64,000 nt of DNA from Agromyces bauzanensis (GCF_014645655.1 NZ_BMMD01000019.1:1-64000), one strand, 5' to 3'. Counted from the first letter of the stretch, positions 8,280 through 17,910 are shown. Made by a program: numbers and translations. Notes: generated by a model from the letters alone, not told the origin.

Positions 8280-8613
8280 ATGCAGTACCTGGTTTCCGTG
8301 ATCGACGACAAGACCAACTCGGGCACCGCCGAGGAGATGGTGGCGATCGGCGAGTTCAATGGCCGCCTGCGGGCGGGCGGTCACTGGGTGTTCGCGGCCG
8401 GCCTCGCCGACCCCAGCACGGCGACGGTCATCGACGGCCGAGGCGAGGAGCCGGTGTTTCACCGACGGGCCCTTCCTCGAGTCGAAGGAGCACATGGCCG
8501 GCCTGTGGATCATCGACGCTCCCGACCTCGACGTCGCGCTCGCACTCATGGCCGAGGGGTCGAAGGCCTGCAACCGTCGGCTCGAGGTGCGACCGTTGGT
8601 CGTGCGCGCCTGA
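8280..8613 (+). pseudogene. DGPF/YCII-domain protein, frameshifted
   Basis: The first frame gives MQYLVSVIDDKTNS through DGRGEEPVF, a YCII/DGPF N-terminal half. From about 8458 the family sequence continues one frame over as TDGPFLESKEHMAGLWIIDA, ending RPLVVRA at 8613. An extra T in the run at 8457-8459 accounts for the break; removing it restores a normal protein of about 110 residues with the diagnostic DGPF motif. This family is the usual partner of ECF42 sigma factors, which follows here. It may be a genuine null allele or a homopolymer sequence error. Confidence 0.8.
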
Positions 8614-9835
8614 TCGACGCGCGCGCGGCGATCACCCGTGCCCACCACGAGGAGTGGGCTCGGGTGGTCGCCTCACTCGCCAAACGCTTCGGCGACCTCG
8701 ACATCGCCGAAGAGGCGGCGGCGGAAGCCTTCACGACCGCTGTCGAGCGATGGCCGGCCGACGGCGTCCCGCCCAACCCCGGCGCGTGGCTCACCACGAC
8801 CGCGAATCGCAAAGCAATCGACAGGATCCGACGCGAGCACAAGCGTGACGACAAGCACCGGGAGGCGCTGATGCTCGCCGACCACGACCCGCCCGAGCCG
8901 CTCGGCGCCATCGACGACGACCGGCTCCGGCTGATCTTCACCTGCTGTCACCCGGCCCTGGCGATGGAGGCACGCGTGGCGTTGACGCTGCGCATGGTCG
9001 GAGGGCTGACCGTACCGGAGATCGCCCGCGGCTTCCTCGTGCAGGAGAGCACCATGGGGCAGCGGATCACCCGCGCGAAGGGCAAGATCGCGGCCGCCCG
9101 CATCCCCTACCGGGTGCCGTCCGCGCAAGATCTGCCGGCGCGCATCACCGGCGTGCTCGCAGTGCTGTTCCTCGTCTTCAACGAGGGCTACCTCGCGACC
9201 GGCCCCGACACCGACCCCGTGCGTCCAGACCTGACCGCCGAGGCGATTCGGCTGACGTGTCTGATCCGCGCGCTGCTCCCGGAGGACGGCGAGGTGGCCG
9301 GTCTGCTGGCGGTGATGCTGCTCACCGAGGCTCGTCGCCCCGCCCGCGTCTCAGCGGACGGCGAGCTCGTCCCCCTCGGCGAGCAGGACCGCGACACCTG
9401 GGATCGCGCGCTGATCGAAGAGGGGCATCGGCTGGTGCGCGAGCGCTTGGATTCCGGGGCCGCTCCCGGTCGTTACCAGCTGCTTGCCGCGATCAACGCC
9501 GTGCACACCGACGCGCTAGAGTACCGTGACACCGACTGGTCGCAGGTCGTCGCCCTCTACGATCAGCTGGTCCGCATCGACCCCTCGCCGATCGTCGCCC
9601 TCAACCGCGCCATCGCGGTCGCGGAGCTCGAGGGTCCGGATGTCGCGTTGGCGATCATCGACCGACTCGGGGACTCGTTGACCGGTATCACGCCTTCCAC
9701 GCCACTCGCGCCGAGCTGCTGCGCAGACTGGAACGCCGCGAGGAGTCGCGCGCAGCCTACGACCGGGCCATCGCGCTCGCGGGCAACACCGCCGAGACGA
9801 CCTATCTGTCACGCCGTCGCGACGAACTCGGCTAG
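8610..9835 (+). CDS. ECF42-type sigma factor, frameshifted near the 3' end
   Basis: About 408 residues if repaired. N-terminal region 2 (ARVVASLAKRFGDLDIAEEA, then NPGAWLTTTANRKAIDRIRR), region 4 (GGLTVPEIARGFLVQESTM) and the long TPR-like C-terminal extension (FNEGYLATG, LLTEARRPAR, AAINAVHTDA) define the ECF42/SigI-like group with its DGPF neighbour. No ATG or GTG lies at the expected start; CTG at 8610 overlaps the DGPF stop (CTGA). The C-terminal YHAFHATRAELLRRL continues out of frame, consistent with one G missing from the GGGG at 9669-9672. As written the protein would lose its last about 50 residues. Confidence 0.78.
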
Positions 9836-9854
9836 GCCTACGGACTCATCCCGT

Positions 9855-10394
9855 TCAGGATGACGCCGGCGCGTACTCGGCGGCGATGATGCCCGAATCG
9901 TAGGCCTGCACGCCGAGCAGCCGCAGGCCGACCGGGTGCGGCGTGCGCAGACGGTCCTCGGCGTTGCCCACGAGGAAAGGATGGATGCCGGCGTGCACCT
10001 CGTCGACGAGCCCCGCGTCGACGAGCGTGGCGGCCAGCCCGCCGTACCCATGCGAGATGATCGACTCGTACCGGCCGCGGAGGCCTCGCACGTAGTCGGC
10101 CACGTCGCCCTCGATCAGGGTCGCGTTCCAGTCGAGCGGACCAGACAGCGTCGTCGAGGCGACGTACTTCGGGAGCGCGTTGTAGTGCGCGGCGAAGCCG
10201 CGGTCATCGGTCTGCGCGGGCCAGTACTCGCGGAAGAACTCGTAGCTCTCCCGGCCGAGCAGCACCGCGTCGGCACCGAAGACGAGCTCGTCGGAGGCGC
10301 GCTGCAGCCCCGGATCGTTCTCGTCGAACCAGTGCTCCATCTGGTCGAACACCCCGTCGAGCGTCATTTCGAATGAGATCGTCACCTTACCCAT
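9855..10394 (-). CDS. Dihydrofolate reductase-fold protein
   Basis: 179 residues; the ATG at 10,394 was chosen because VTISFEMTLDGV is the family's normal N-terminus. GADAVLLGRESYEFFREYWP and SHGYGGLAATLVDAGLVDEVH are RibD C-terminal/DHFR-like signatures (cofactor-binding strand-turn and the dimer-face helix). It likely is an NADPH-dependent reductase of unknown substrate. It is convergent with ECF42 and divergent from hipBA. Confidence 0.85.
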   Translation of the reverse strand: MGKVTISFEMTLDGVFDQMEHWFDENDPGLQRASDELVFGADAVLLGRESYEFFREYWPAQTDDRGFAAHYNALPKYVASTTLSGPLDWNATLIEGDVADYVRGLRGRYESIISHGYGGLAATLVDAGLVDEVHAGIHPFLVGNAEDRLRTPHPVGLRLLGVQAYDSGIIAAEYAPASS

Positions 10395-10462
10395 GCGCCC
10401 CAGCATGCCCCGTTCGCCGCCGGATGTCACCGTCCGCGCGCCTGTGTAGATGTGCGATCCCT

Positions 10463-10533
10463 GATCACGAAAACGTAGTCAAGACACTTGATTACAAAAA
10501 CGTAGTGAGATATCCTGACTACGAATTCGTAGT
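10463..10533. promoter_or_regulatory. Three HipB-type operators with exact 27-bp spacing
   Basis: Three 17-bp near-palindromes of the form GAYYACRAAWWCGTAGT begin at 10,463, 10,490 and 10,517, exactly 27 bp apart. The third contains a perfect 16-bp palindrome, ACTACGAATTCGTAGT (10,518-10,533). They lie immediately upstream of hipB at 10,547 and presumably overlap the promoter. HipB dimers bind tandem palindromes to autorepress hipBA in other bacteria. The repeat pattern is directly visible; the binding protein is inferred from position. Confidence 0.85.
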
Positions 10534-10546
10534 GAAGGGAGCTTTG

Positions 10547-10795
10547 ATGGCCTACCGCGGACGTGTGCCGAATGCCGAGTCACTGGGCCTGATGCTGCAG
10601 CAGGGCCGGCTCGCCCGCGGGCTGAGCCAGCGCGCACTCGCCGCCGAGCTCGGGCTGACGCAACGGTGGGTCTCCGAGATGGAGGCGGGCAAGCCGGGCA
10701 AGCTCACCGAACGGCTCTTCACGATGCTCGATGCGACCGGCGTGCGGCTCTACGCCGAGCTCGACCCTCCGATCGCGAGCGACGACGATGCCTGA
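10547..10795 (+). CDS. hipB: HipB-like antitoxin (XRE HTH)
   Basis: 82 residues, nearly all HTH: GLMLQQGRLARGLSQRALAA with the recognition helix in LGLTQRWVSEMEAGKPGKLT. The family's short C-terminal tail (RLYAELDPPI) follows. It ends 8 bp inside hipA, so the two are translationally coupled. Expected role: bind the upstream operator array, repress transcription and hold HipA inactive. AAGGGAG upstream of the ATG is a good ribosome binding site. Confidence 0.88.
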   Translation: MAYRGRVPNAESLGLMLQQGRLARGLSQRALAAELGLTQRWVSEMEAGKPGKLTERLFTMLDATGVRLYAELDPPIASDDDA

Positions 10796-12029
10796 GCTCG
10801 CTGTCGAACTGTACGGGCACGAGGTAGGCCGCCTCATCGGTGCCGATTGGCGGCGGTTCGACTTCGAGGCGGCCGGCAGCGCGATCGAGCGCTTCGGGCT
10901 GGGCAGTGCGCTGCTGTCGACATCCGTGCCGCTCGTGCCGTTCGGGAATCGGTCGCACGTCGCACGCCGTCGCAACTTCTTCGCCGAACTGCTGCCCGAA
11001 GGCGACCTGCTCGCAGATCTCGCCGCTCAGGCCCGGCTGCCCGAGTACGACGTGCTCGGACTGCTGGGTCACTACGGGCGGGATGTCGCGGGTGCGCTGC
11101 AGATCTACGATCCCGCGGTGCCGGGCGAGCCGCGCACGCCCTACGCGACCCCGATCGATCGAGCCGGGATCGGCCGGCTCATGCAGAGCCCGACCGCCCT
11201 GCCGCTCGGCAACGATCTCGCAACGGGCAAGACCTCGCTGAACGGGGTGCAACCCAAAGTCGTGCTCGCCCGCATCGACGGCGAGTGGCAGCGCGTGCAC
11301 GACGGGTTCCCCTCGACGCACATCTTGAAACCCGAGGTCGCGCGATACCCGACCATGGTCTTCGACGAGGAGTACGGGGCCCGCATCGCACGCGCGCTCG
11401 GGCTTCTCGACTACGACACGTGGATCGACGAGTTCGGCGGCATCCAGACGCTCGTAATCGAACGGTACGACCGGTCGACGGATGCCCCGACCGGGCGTGT
11501 GCACCAAGAGGACATGTGCCAGGCGCTCGGCATCTCGCGCACCCAGAAGTACCAGGAACAGGGCGGCGCGGTGACCCTCGACCGCATCCGCGCGCTCGTG
11601 GGATCGCAGGCCGGCCGTGCCTCGGTCGAACGCCTCGCGACGACGGTCGTGCTCGCCGTGGCGATCGGCAACGTCGACCTGCACGCGAAGAACCTCGCTC
11701 TGCTGCATCCGTTCGACCGATCGGCCACGCTGGCACCCGCCTACGACACCGTGCCGCTGCGCCACCAGCTCAACGACGGCTGGATGGCGCTGGCCGTGAA
11801 CGGCGTGTACCGGCACGCCGACCTCACCCTCGGCGACCTCGAGACGCACCTCGGCGGGTGGTCGGCGGCCGCGGGAGCGCTCGTGCGGCCGTCGCTCGAG
11901 CGGATCGCCGCCGTCGTCGAGTCGGAGCGCCCGCATCCGGCCGCGTACCCGCAGCTGCAGTGGGATATCGCCGGTTTCGTATCGAACCTGCTCGCCGGCG
12001 AGCGCGTGGGAGACCTCGTCACGCGCTGA
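10788..12029 (+). CDS. hipA: HipA-family Ser/Thr kinase toxin
   Basis: 413 residues. The N-terminal HipA_1 domain (about 1-105) has FFAELLPEGD. The kinase domain carries TSLNGVQPK (149-157), whose Ser150 corresponds to the autophosphorylated serine loop of HipA, GNVDLHAKN (294-302) as catalytic loop and APAYDTVP (about 316-323) as metal-binding segment. All key residues are present, so it should be active. HipA proteins phosphorylate aminoacyl-tRNA synthetases (GltX in E. coli) and cause growth arrest. The target here is unknown. It is in an operon with hipB. Confidence 0.93.
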   Translation: MPELAVELYGHEVGRLIGADWRRFDFEAAGSAIERFGLGSALLSTSVPLVPFGNRSHVARRRNFFAELLPEGDLLADLAAQARLPEYDVLGLLGHYGRDVAGALQIYDPAVPGEPRTPYATPIDRAGIGRLMQSPTALPLGNDLATGKTSLNGVQPKVVLARIDGEWQRVHDGFPSTHILKPEVARYPTMVFDEEYGARIARALGLLDYDTWIDEFGGIQTLVIERYDRSTDAPTGRVHQEDMCQALGISRTQKYQEQGGAVTLDRIRALVGSQAGRASVERLATTVVLAVAIGNVDLHAKNLALLHPFDRSATLAPAYDTVPLRHQLNDGWMALAVNGVYRHADLTLGDLETHLGGWSAAAGALVRPSLERIAAVVESERPHPAAYPQLQWDIAGFVSNLLAGERVGDLVTR

Positions 12030-12067
12030 CCAGGCGCCTGCTTCTCGAGAGCGGCATCGCCGGAGTC

Positions 12068-12703
12068 CTACGCGCCCAACCCGCGCTCTCGCGCGACCGC
12101 CGCCGCCGCGACCCGAGTCGGCACCTGCAGACGGGTGAGCAGTTCCGACACGGTGTTCGCCACCGTCTTCGACGTCACATCCAGCTCGGCGGCGATCGCC
12201 GCGTTGTCGAGCCCGCGCGCCAGGCCGCGAAGCACCTCGAACTGTCGGGCGCTGAGCTCGGGGAACTCGCCGCGGCCGCCGACCTCGCCGCGAGCCAGCA
12301 GCGACCGCGCGGCATCCGACAGCGCACTGCCGACGACCAGTTGCCCGGCATGCACGGCCTGGACGGCCGCTGCGACCTCGGCGCGTCCGCTCGACTTCGA
12401 CAGGTACCCGCTCGCGCCCACCTGGAACGCGGCGACCAGCGTGCCCGGATCCTCGAGCATCGTGAGAATGAGCACCCGCACTCCCCCGTCGACGATGCGT
12501 TTCGTCGCGGCGAGACCGCCGATGCCGGCCATCGACACGTCCATCACGACGAGGTCGGGGTCGAGCTCGTCCGCCAGGGAGACTGCCGCCTCGCCGGAGT
12601 CTCCGAACCCGACCACCTCGACGCCGGGCACCGACCCGAGCAGGGCGGCGAGCCCGTCGCGCACCATCGGGTGGTCGTCCACCACCAGCACGCGCACCGT
12701 CAT
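12068..12703 (-). CDS. NarL/LuxR-family response regulator
   Basis: 211 residues. Receiver domain with VDDHPMVRDGL (acidic pair) and the phosphoacceptor in DLVVMDVSM; LTM and K (YLSKS) complete the switch residues. The C-terminal LuxR HTH is ELSARQFEVLRGLARGLDNA with SKTVANTVSELLTRL. The start at 12,703 overlaps the kinase stop by ATGA, so the pair is coupled. It is the output partner of the adjacent sensor kinase; target genes are not obvious, though the downstream hipBA end is only about 40 bp away on the opposite strand. Confidence 0.92.
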   Translation of the reverse strand: MTVRVLVVDDHPMVRDGLAALLGSVPGVEVVGFGDSGEAAVSLADELDPDLVVMDVSMAGIGGLAATKRIVDGGVRVLILTMLEDPGTLVAAFQVGASGYLSKSSGRAEVAAAVQAVHAGQLVVGSALSDAARSLLARGEVGGRGEFPELSARQFEVLRGLARGLDNAAIAAELDVTSKTVANTVSELLTRLQVPTRVAAAAVARERGLGA

Positions 12704-14670
12704 GACGCCACCAACGGCAGTTCCACCGAGACATCCGTGCCATCCGGTCGCCGCTGCACCGAGAACTCGCCGCCGAGCAGTTCGGCGCGCTCCTGCATCG
12801 AGGCGATGCCGACCCCCGGCTTCCACTCTCCAGCAGAACTCCGGCCGTCATCCGTGATCTTCAGCATGAGGCGATCGCCGGCCGACCAGAGGTGCACCGC
12901 GATCGTGCCACCGCCGGAATGGCGCAGCGCATTCGACACCGCCTCGGTGCAGATCCGGTACGCCGCCGCCTCGACGCTCGGCGACACCGTCGGCAGGTCC
13001 TTGCCGCCGCGCAGCAGCACATCCACTCGTCGACCGGCCGACGAGATCGCCGCGGTCCGCTGGCGGAGCGCTGCGACCAGACCGGCCGAGTCCAATTCCT
13101 GGGGTCGAAGATCGTTGATGACGGCGCGGATCGACTGGTGGATGCCGGCCACTTCCGTGCGCACGGCCGAGAGCACGGGTCGGAGGGCAACCGGTTCGTC
13201 CACGAGCTCTGCGGCGGCCTCCAACTTGAACGACAACCCCGTTATCGCCGACGCCACACCGTCGTGCAGCTCGCGCTGCACTCGCAGCCGCTCAGCTTCG
13301 GCGGCATCGACGACACGCCGGCGGGATGCGATGAGCTCCTGCGTCAGTCGCCGCGAACCCGCGAGCAACGCAAGCACTGGTGCGATCAGCTCCAGCACGT
13401 CACGGTCGGATCGGGTGAGGCCGGCCTGCCCGGGCCGCACGCCGACGACGAGACGGCCGGACCGCCGCTCATCCTGCACGAGCGGGAATTCCACCACAGA
13501 CTCGACCCGCTTCCCCGTCGTCACCGCCTCCAAGCCGTCGACCTCGAGCGACAGCCACGGCAGGCGAAGGGATGCCGCGAGCCGGCCGAGCAACTCCGCC
13601 GACTCCCCACCGCTCGACACCTCCCGTGTCACGAGCTGCATCACGTGCACCGGTTCGGATCGGCGCCCGTAGAGCAGACGGTCGACCACCCGCTGCAGCA
13701 ACCTGCGTAAGGGATCGAACGCGAGCGCGACCAGCACTGCGACGACGATCGAGCTCACCGTCGACTGGAGCACAAGGCTCAGCAGCGCGACCGCACCGAT
13801 GTAGACGAGCACCACGACTGCGGTGAGCAGGGTCCATGCGAGTGCCCGCGAGAACACGAGCGTGATGTCGAGGAGCCGGTGCCGGAGCACCGCGATCAGG
13901 ATCGCGACCGGGATGAGCGTGTAGACGAGAAGCAGGGTGTTGTCGCCCAGCCCGAACACCGTGAGCGGCACGGAAACCACGAACGCGACGAGGGCCGCGA
14001 GTGCGACCCACAGCACCTGGCGGCGCACGGTCTCGGATCCGCGGATGTACACGACGACCAGGCGAGCGAGGAGGGCGAACCAGATGATGGTCGCTGCGAT
14101 GTTCACGACGCTCCAGAGCACCGCGAGGAGTTCGAATCCCGGCGCACCGAGCGGATTCACGTCGCTCGGCGCATTCGCGAGCCTGGCGAAGACTCCGCCG
14201 AAGAGGCCGACGAATCCGAGGCCGCTCAGACCGACGATCACCGCCGCGACCCGCTCGGGCGCGTTCGAGAGCCGTCCGGTGGGGAATACGAGCAGGGCGA
14301 ACGGCAGCGCGAGGCCGATGGCGATGCTCCACGCGCTGGCGCCCAGACCGCCCAGTACCGCGACCGACTGCTCCGGCCAGCGGTGGTCTACGGCGTAGAC
14401 GGATGTCGGGACCGCCGCCGCGGACACCAGGTACGCGAGACCGCCGGCGAGCAGCAACCAGCCGAGCACATTGCGAGGCCGGGCGAGCGCGAGCAGGGTG
14501 CCGCAGATCGCGAGACTCGCACCGTTGACGAGGTTGCTCAGCGCGTAACTCTCGAACGCGTCGGCCAGCGTCCAACCGTTGGCGACGAAGAACGTGACCG
14601 TCACGATGCCGAGCGCGGCCGCGACCGTGCCGCCGGCGATGCCGACGGCACGGAGCACGGGCTGAGTCAT
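12700..14670 (-). CDS. DesK/LiaS-type sensor histidine kinase with polytopic membrane sensor
   Basis: 656 residues. Residues 1-310 are hydrophobic, with about eight to nine predicted membrane segments, probably the sensor. Residues 340-440 look GAF-like. The HisKA_3 motif RVQRELHDGVASAITGL carries the phospho-His at residue 469, followed by an HATPase domain (AAYRICTEAVSNALRHS and GVGIASMQERAELLGG). The signal is unknown. It is the first gene of a two-gene operon with the response regulator (4-bp overlap); a small membrane protein gene lies just upstream on the same strand. Confidence 0.92.
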   Translation of the reverse strand: MTQPVLRAVGIAGGTVAAALGIVTVTFFVANGWTLADAFESYALSNLVNGASLAICGTLLALARPRNVLGWLLLAGGLAYLVSAAAVPTSVYAVDHRWPEQSVAVLGGLGASAWSIAIGLALPFALLVFPTGRLSNAPERVAAVIVGLSGLGFVGLFGGVFARLANAPSDVNPLGAPGFELLAVLWSVVNIAATIIWFALLARLVVVYIRGSETVRRQVLWVALAALVAFVVSVPLTVFGLGDNTLLLVYTLIPVAILIAVLRHRLLDITLVFSRALAWTLLTAVVVLVYIGAVALLSLVLQSTVSSIVVAVLVALAFDPLRRLLQRVVDRLLYGRRSEPVHVMQLVTREVSSGGESAELLGRLAASLRLPWLSLEVDGLEAVTTGKRVESVVEFPLVQDERRSGRLVVGVRPGQAGLTRSDRDVLELIAPVLALLAGSRRLTQELIASRRRVVDAAEAERLRVQRELHDGVASAITGLSFKLEAAAELVDEPVALRPVLSAVRTEVAGIHQSIRAVINDLRPQELDSAGLVAALRQRTAAISSAGRRVDVLLRGGKDLPTVSPSVEAAAYRICTEAVSNALRHSGGGTIAVHLWSAGDRLMLKITDDGRSSAGEWKPGVGIASMQERAELLGGEFSVQRRPDGTDVSVELPLVAS

Positions 14671-14722
14671 GGTGAAGGCTGAGTCATGGTGAAGTCAGTG
14701 TTCCACAGTCACGCGATTCGGG

Positions 14723-15304
14723 TCACCGGCGCGAAGCGCGCGCGAACACGACGATCGCGATGCCTTCTGCCGCGAGCAGCACGACGCCGACCAGTCCAGC
14801 GATGAAGCCCGGCCCATCTGCGTTGGCGAGCCCACCGAGGTCGAGAGCGGCGAACGTCGCGATATCGATGAACGACATCCACAGGCCGAGGAGCAGCAGG
14901 CCCCAGCGCGCGAATCCGCCGACGGCACCGACCCGGGCGACCTCGATGCCGGCGACGAGCATGCCGAGCGTCAACAGGGTGCCGCCGAGTGGGAACAGCA
15001 GTTCGATGACATTGCCGGTCATCGCGGCGATCGACGCGATCACCAGGATGACGTGAGCGGCCGCGTACACGAACAGGCCGATCCGCGCCAGCACCGAGCG
15101 CCCGCCGACTCCACCCAGCGCGAGCAGCACCGCGGCGACCGCGAGCACAATCGGAGGGATGAAGCCCAGGGCACTCTGCGGCAACAGGGATTGCAGGATC
15201 CCAGACCCGAGTTCGAGCGCGGCGCCGACCACGAGGCCGGCACCACCGAGCAGCAGGAGACGAGGCGTCGAAGCGACGACCGGAGCAACAGGTGTAGTAG
15301 TCAT
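14723..15304 (-). CDS. Integral membrane protein of unknown function
   Basis: 193 residues, mostly hydrophobic, with about five to six membrane-spanning stretches (for example RLLLLGGAGLVVGAALELG and LIGFVYAAAHVILVIASIA-like segments) and a short basic C-terminus (FARASRR). No recognised domain. It lies 52 bp upstream of the histidine kinase on the same strand, so it may be co-transcribed and belong to the same sensing system; that link is inference. Confidence 0.7.
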   Translation of the reverse strand: MTTTPVAPVVASTPRLLLLGGAGLVVGAALELGSGILQSLLPQSALGFIPPIVLAVAAVLLALGGVGGRSVLARIGLFVYAAAHVILVIASIAAMTGNVIELLFPLGGTLLTLGMLVAGIEVARVGAVGGFARWGLLLLGLWMSFIDIATFAALDLGGLANADGPGFIAGLVGVVLLAAEGIAIVVFARASRR

Positions 15305-15411
15305 GACGCGAAGCTATGGTCACGGACACCCCCGAGTCTCATGGCGGGAACGATCTCCCGGGTCGAGGCGCCGAACCTCCCGACCATGCGGGAAAGAGCC
15401 GTGCTTCCCCG

Positions 15412-17838
15412 TCACTCGGGAAGCAGGGTGATGTCGATGCCGCTGACGGATTGTCCCTGGGTCACACCGATCGCGAATGCATCCGTGAGCGAGGTCTTGG
15501 CCGGATACCACTGTTCGGCGTAGTCGCCGAGCGGACGGACCAAGACCTTGTAATCTCCGGGGGTCAGCCCTCCGATCCGGTAATCCCCCGCGACCGGAGT
15601 TGCGAATACCTGTCGGGCGAGGTCCCCGGTGCTCGCGGCGTATGCCTCGACGAGGATGTTCGTCGGCACCGCGTTCCCGTCAGACGTGGCGAGAATGCCC
15701 GCGATCGAGCCGCGCACAGCGAGGACGACGTCCAGATCGACGAGTGCGGCGGTGACCGCGACGTTCGGCACGAGTGCGTCGTCGTGCTCGCCGGAGTGGT
15801 CCTGCACGTGCAGGTCGTAGGTTCCCGCCCCAAACCCGCGGAGGATGTAACTGCCATCCGCCGCGACGATGGTATTCGCGACGGGCTCGTCGGTGCCGGG
15901 CAGCGCCAAGTATGCGCGGACATTGGCGGGGAGCGGCTGGGCGTCGGAGGTCGAGACCTTCCCCGTGAGGGCGACGCCCGAAGCCTCCAGGACGACGTCG
16001 ATCCCGGCCCGCACCTCCCCGGCCGCAAGCGTGAGCCGCGTTGCTGATGCGGCGTCGGCCGCGGCGGGGTACCAGCGCCGGACATAGCGGCCGCCGGGAT
16101 CCGTGATCACGACGATGTAGCTGCCCTGAGCGAGTCCGTCGAGGCGATAGTGTCCGTCCGCCGCGACCTCCGTCTCATCCCAGCTCTCCGGGTCGTCGCC
16201 GATTGCGCTGGCCGTGACCCGCGCAGGCAAAACCTTCCCATCGGTCGTCGTCACGCGGCCCTCGATGGAGGCACCAATGGGAACCCTGACATCGATGCCG
16301 GTGCGCGCCTGACTGAGGCCGACGCTCACGGTGCCGGCGTCCGCCTCAAAGGGGACTCCTGGAAACCAGGTCTTCACATACGGATCGTCGAGGAAGACGT
16401 CCAAGCGATAGTTGCCCGGGTCAAGATCGGACAGAGTGTAGGTGCCGTTGGCAGCGATCACGGTCTGCGCGACGTACGTCCCGTCGGGCCGCGACGCGAA
16501 TACCCAGGCGCGCGCCGGGATAGCACCGCCGTCGCCTGTCATCACCGTGCCGGAGATCGAGGCGCCTGGCGGCTGGAGCCGCGCGTCCACGCCTCCGCTC
16601 GCCGTGCCGATGGACACCGTGATGATGGTCGCAACCGCTTCACTCGCCGCCTCGTTGAACCACTGAGGAGCGAGCAGCGCTGAGGCTGGCAGGAAGACCA
16701 CGCGGTAGTCGTGCGGCGGGAGGTGCTCGAGCTTGTAGCTGCCGTCGACACGAATGTTCGTGCTGACGGGCGACCACGCCGGGTCGGCCGGTACGGCGCG
16801 GACCTCGACGCCGACGGCAGGCGGCGAGCCGTCGGGCCCGACGGTTTGGCCGTGGATAGACCCACCCACCTTGGTTACGACGATGTCGATCCCCGCGGTG
16901 TCCGCGGCCGATCGCACGGTCACGAGGTCGGCCTCATCGAGTGCCGACTTGCGGTCGAACCAGCTCAGGAGGAAAGCGTGGTCCGGGCTGTGCGCCGCGA
17001 CCCGGTAGCGCCCGGGTGTGAGGCCGTCGATCCGGAAAGCGCCGTCGGCGTCGGCCGCCGACGTCGCAACCTGATGTTGCTGTTCGTCGTGAACCACGAG
17101 CTCGGCCTGACCCAACGGGAGCCCGTCGGACGCGCGCACACGCCCGGACAGCGAGCCGGCCGGCTCCTCCCGCTCGACCAGGAAGACGTTGACCTGCGCG
17201 GCATCGAGATCGACGCCGAGCTCGACGACAGTTGCGGTCTCGAGCGAGGTGCCGAGCGAGAACCACTGATCCTCGAAGTGGCCCGCGGGATCGTGGAACA
17301 GCACGGCGTACCGCCCGATGGGCAGTGCAAGCGAGAATCGGTCGTCGATGCCCGTGACCCTGCCTGCCTCCGCGCGTGTGGAGACGTCGAAGGCGACCAC
17401 TTCGATGTCGCGCGGTGCGCGCGGGCCGAGGGTCAGCACCTGGCCCGCCAGCCGCGGCACCAGGATCATGTGGAAGTCGACGTTCACCTTGTTCAGCGGC
17501 GAGATGATCCCCTCCTCGACATGCAGCGCTTCTGCGCCGTCGCGCGTTGGCGAGCGCGGAAACCAAGTGTCGAGGTAGGCGCCCTTCGTGTCGTGCGCGC
17601 GTACGACGTAGTCGCCGGTCGGAAGATCGGAGGCGATGTATTCCCAGGTGTGGGGGTCCATCGAGGCTGTGGTTCGGAACACGCCGTCGGCGGCGTGGAA
17701 GACCTGGACCTCGATCCGGGGGTCGGGCCGCGGCGCGCCGCCATGAGTCTTGAGAGGCGGATGGGCGGGGGTGCGGATGTGTCCCCGGATCGTCGCTTCG
17801 GTCGAGCCCATGCGCACACCGTACCGAGCAACCCTCAT
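15412..17838 (-). CDS. Large protein of tandem carboxypeptidase-regulatory/CNA-B-like domains
   Basis: 808 residues made of about eight tandem units of 85-95 residues. Most units repeat the pattern: G.I.G.V...DG..LPA..V.A, then VAADGSY.L.GL.PGdYrV, then a WFP/WYPA aromatic motif and AGIDvVL. This is the beta-sandwich of carboxypeptidase-regulatory/SpaA-like domains, usual in surface or extracellular proteins. No signal peptide, sortase motif or transmembrane segment is visible in either possible start (17,838 or the ATG at 17,811), so secretion is unexplained. Function unknown; adhesion or a structural scaffold is possible. The unit divergence suggests an old tandem array. Confidence 0.75.
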   Translation of the reverse strand: MRVARYGVRMGSTEATIRGHIRTPAHPPLKTHGGAPRPDPRIEVQVFHAADGVFRTTASMDPHTWEYIASDLPTGDYVVRAHDTKGAYLDTWFPRSPTRDGAEALHVEEGIISPLNKVNVDFHMILVPRLAGQVLTLGPRAPRDIEVVAFDVSTRAEAGRVTGIDDRFSLALPIGRYAVLFHDPAGHFEDQWFSLGTSLETATVVELGVDLDAAQVNVFLVEREEPAGSLSGRVRASDGLPLGQAELVVHDEQQHQVATSAADADGAFRIDGLTPGRYRVAAHSPDHAFLLSWFDRKSALDEADLVTVRSAADTAGIDIVVTKVGGSIHGQTVGPDGSPPAVGVEVRAVPADPAWSPVSTNIRVDGSYKLEHLPPHDYRVVFLPASALLAPQWFNEAASEAVATIITVSIGTASGGVDARLQPPGASISGTVMTGDGGAIPARAWVFASRPDGTYVAQTVIAANGTYTLSDLDPGNYRLDVFLDDPYVKTWFPGVPFEADAGTVSVGLSQARTGIDVRVPIGASIEGRVTTTDGKVLPARVTASAIGDDPESWDETEVAADGHYRLDGLAQGSYIVVITDPGGRYVRRWYPAAADAASATRLTLAAGEVRAGIDVVLEASGVALTGKVSTSDAQPLPANVRAYLALPGTDEPVANTIVAADGSYILRGFGAGTYDLHVQDHSGEHDDALVPNVAVTAALVDLDVVLAVRGSIAGILATSDGNAVPTNILVEAYAASTGDLARQVFATPVAGDYRIGGLTPGDYKVLVRPLGDYAEQWYPAKTSLTDAFAIGVTQGQSVSGIDITLLPE

Positions 17839-17910
17839 CGAGCGATAGATCGCGCCGTCACACTGGGGAGGCCAGCAGCCGCAGCAACCTTGCCGCGCCG
17901 GCGATGCGCA

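Noticed and set aside
10847-13672. A 941-codon plus-strand open frame through hipA and the two-component genes
   Set aside because: Low-complexity Arg/Ala/Pro sequence across two real gene sets on both strands; a shadow frame.
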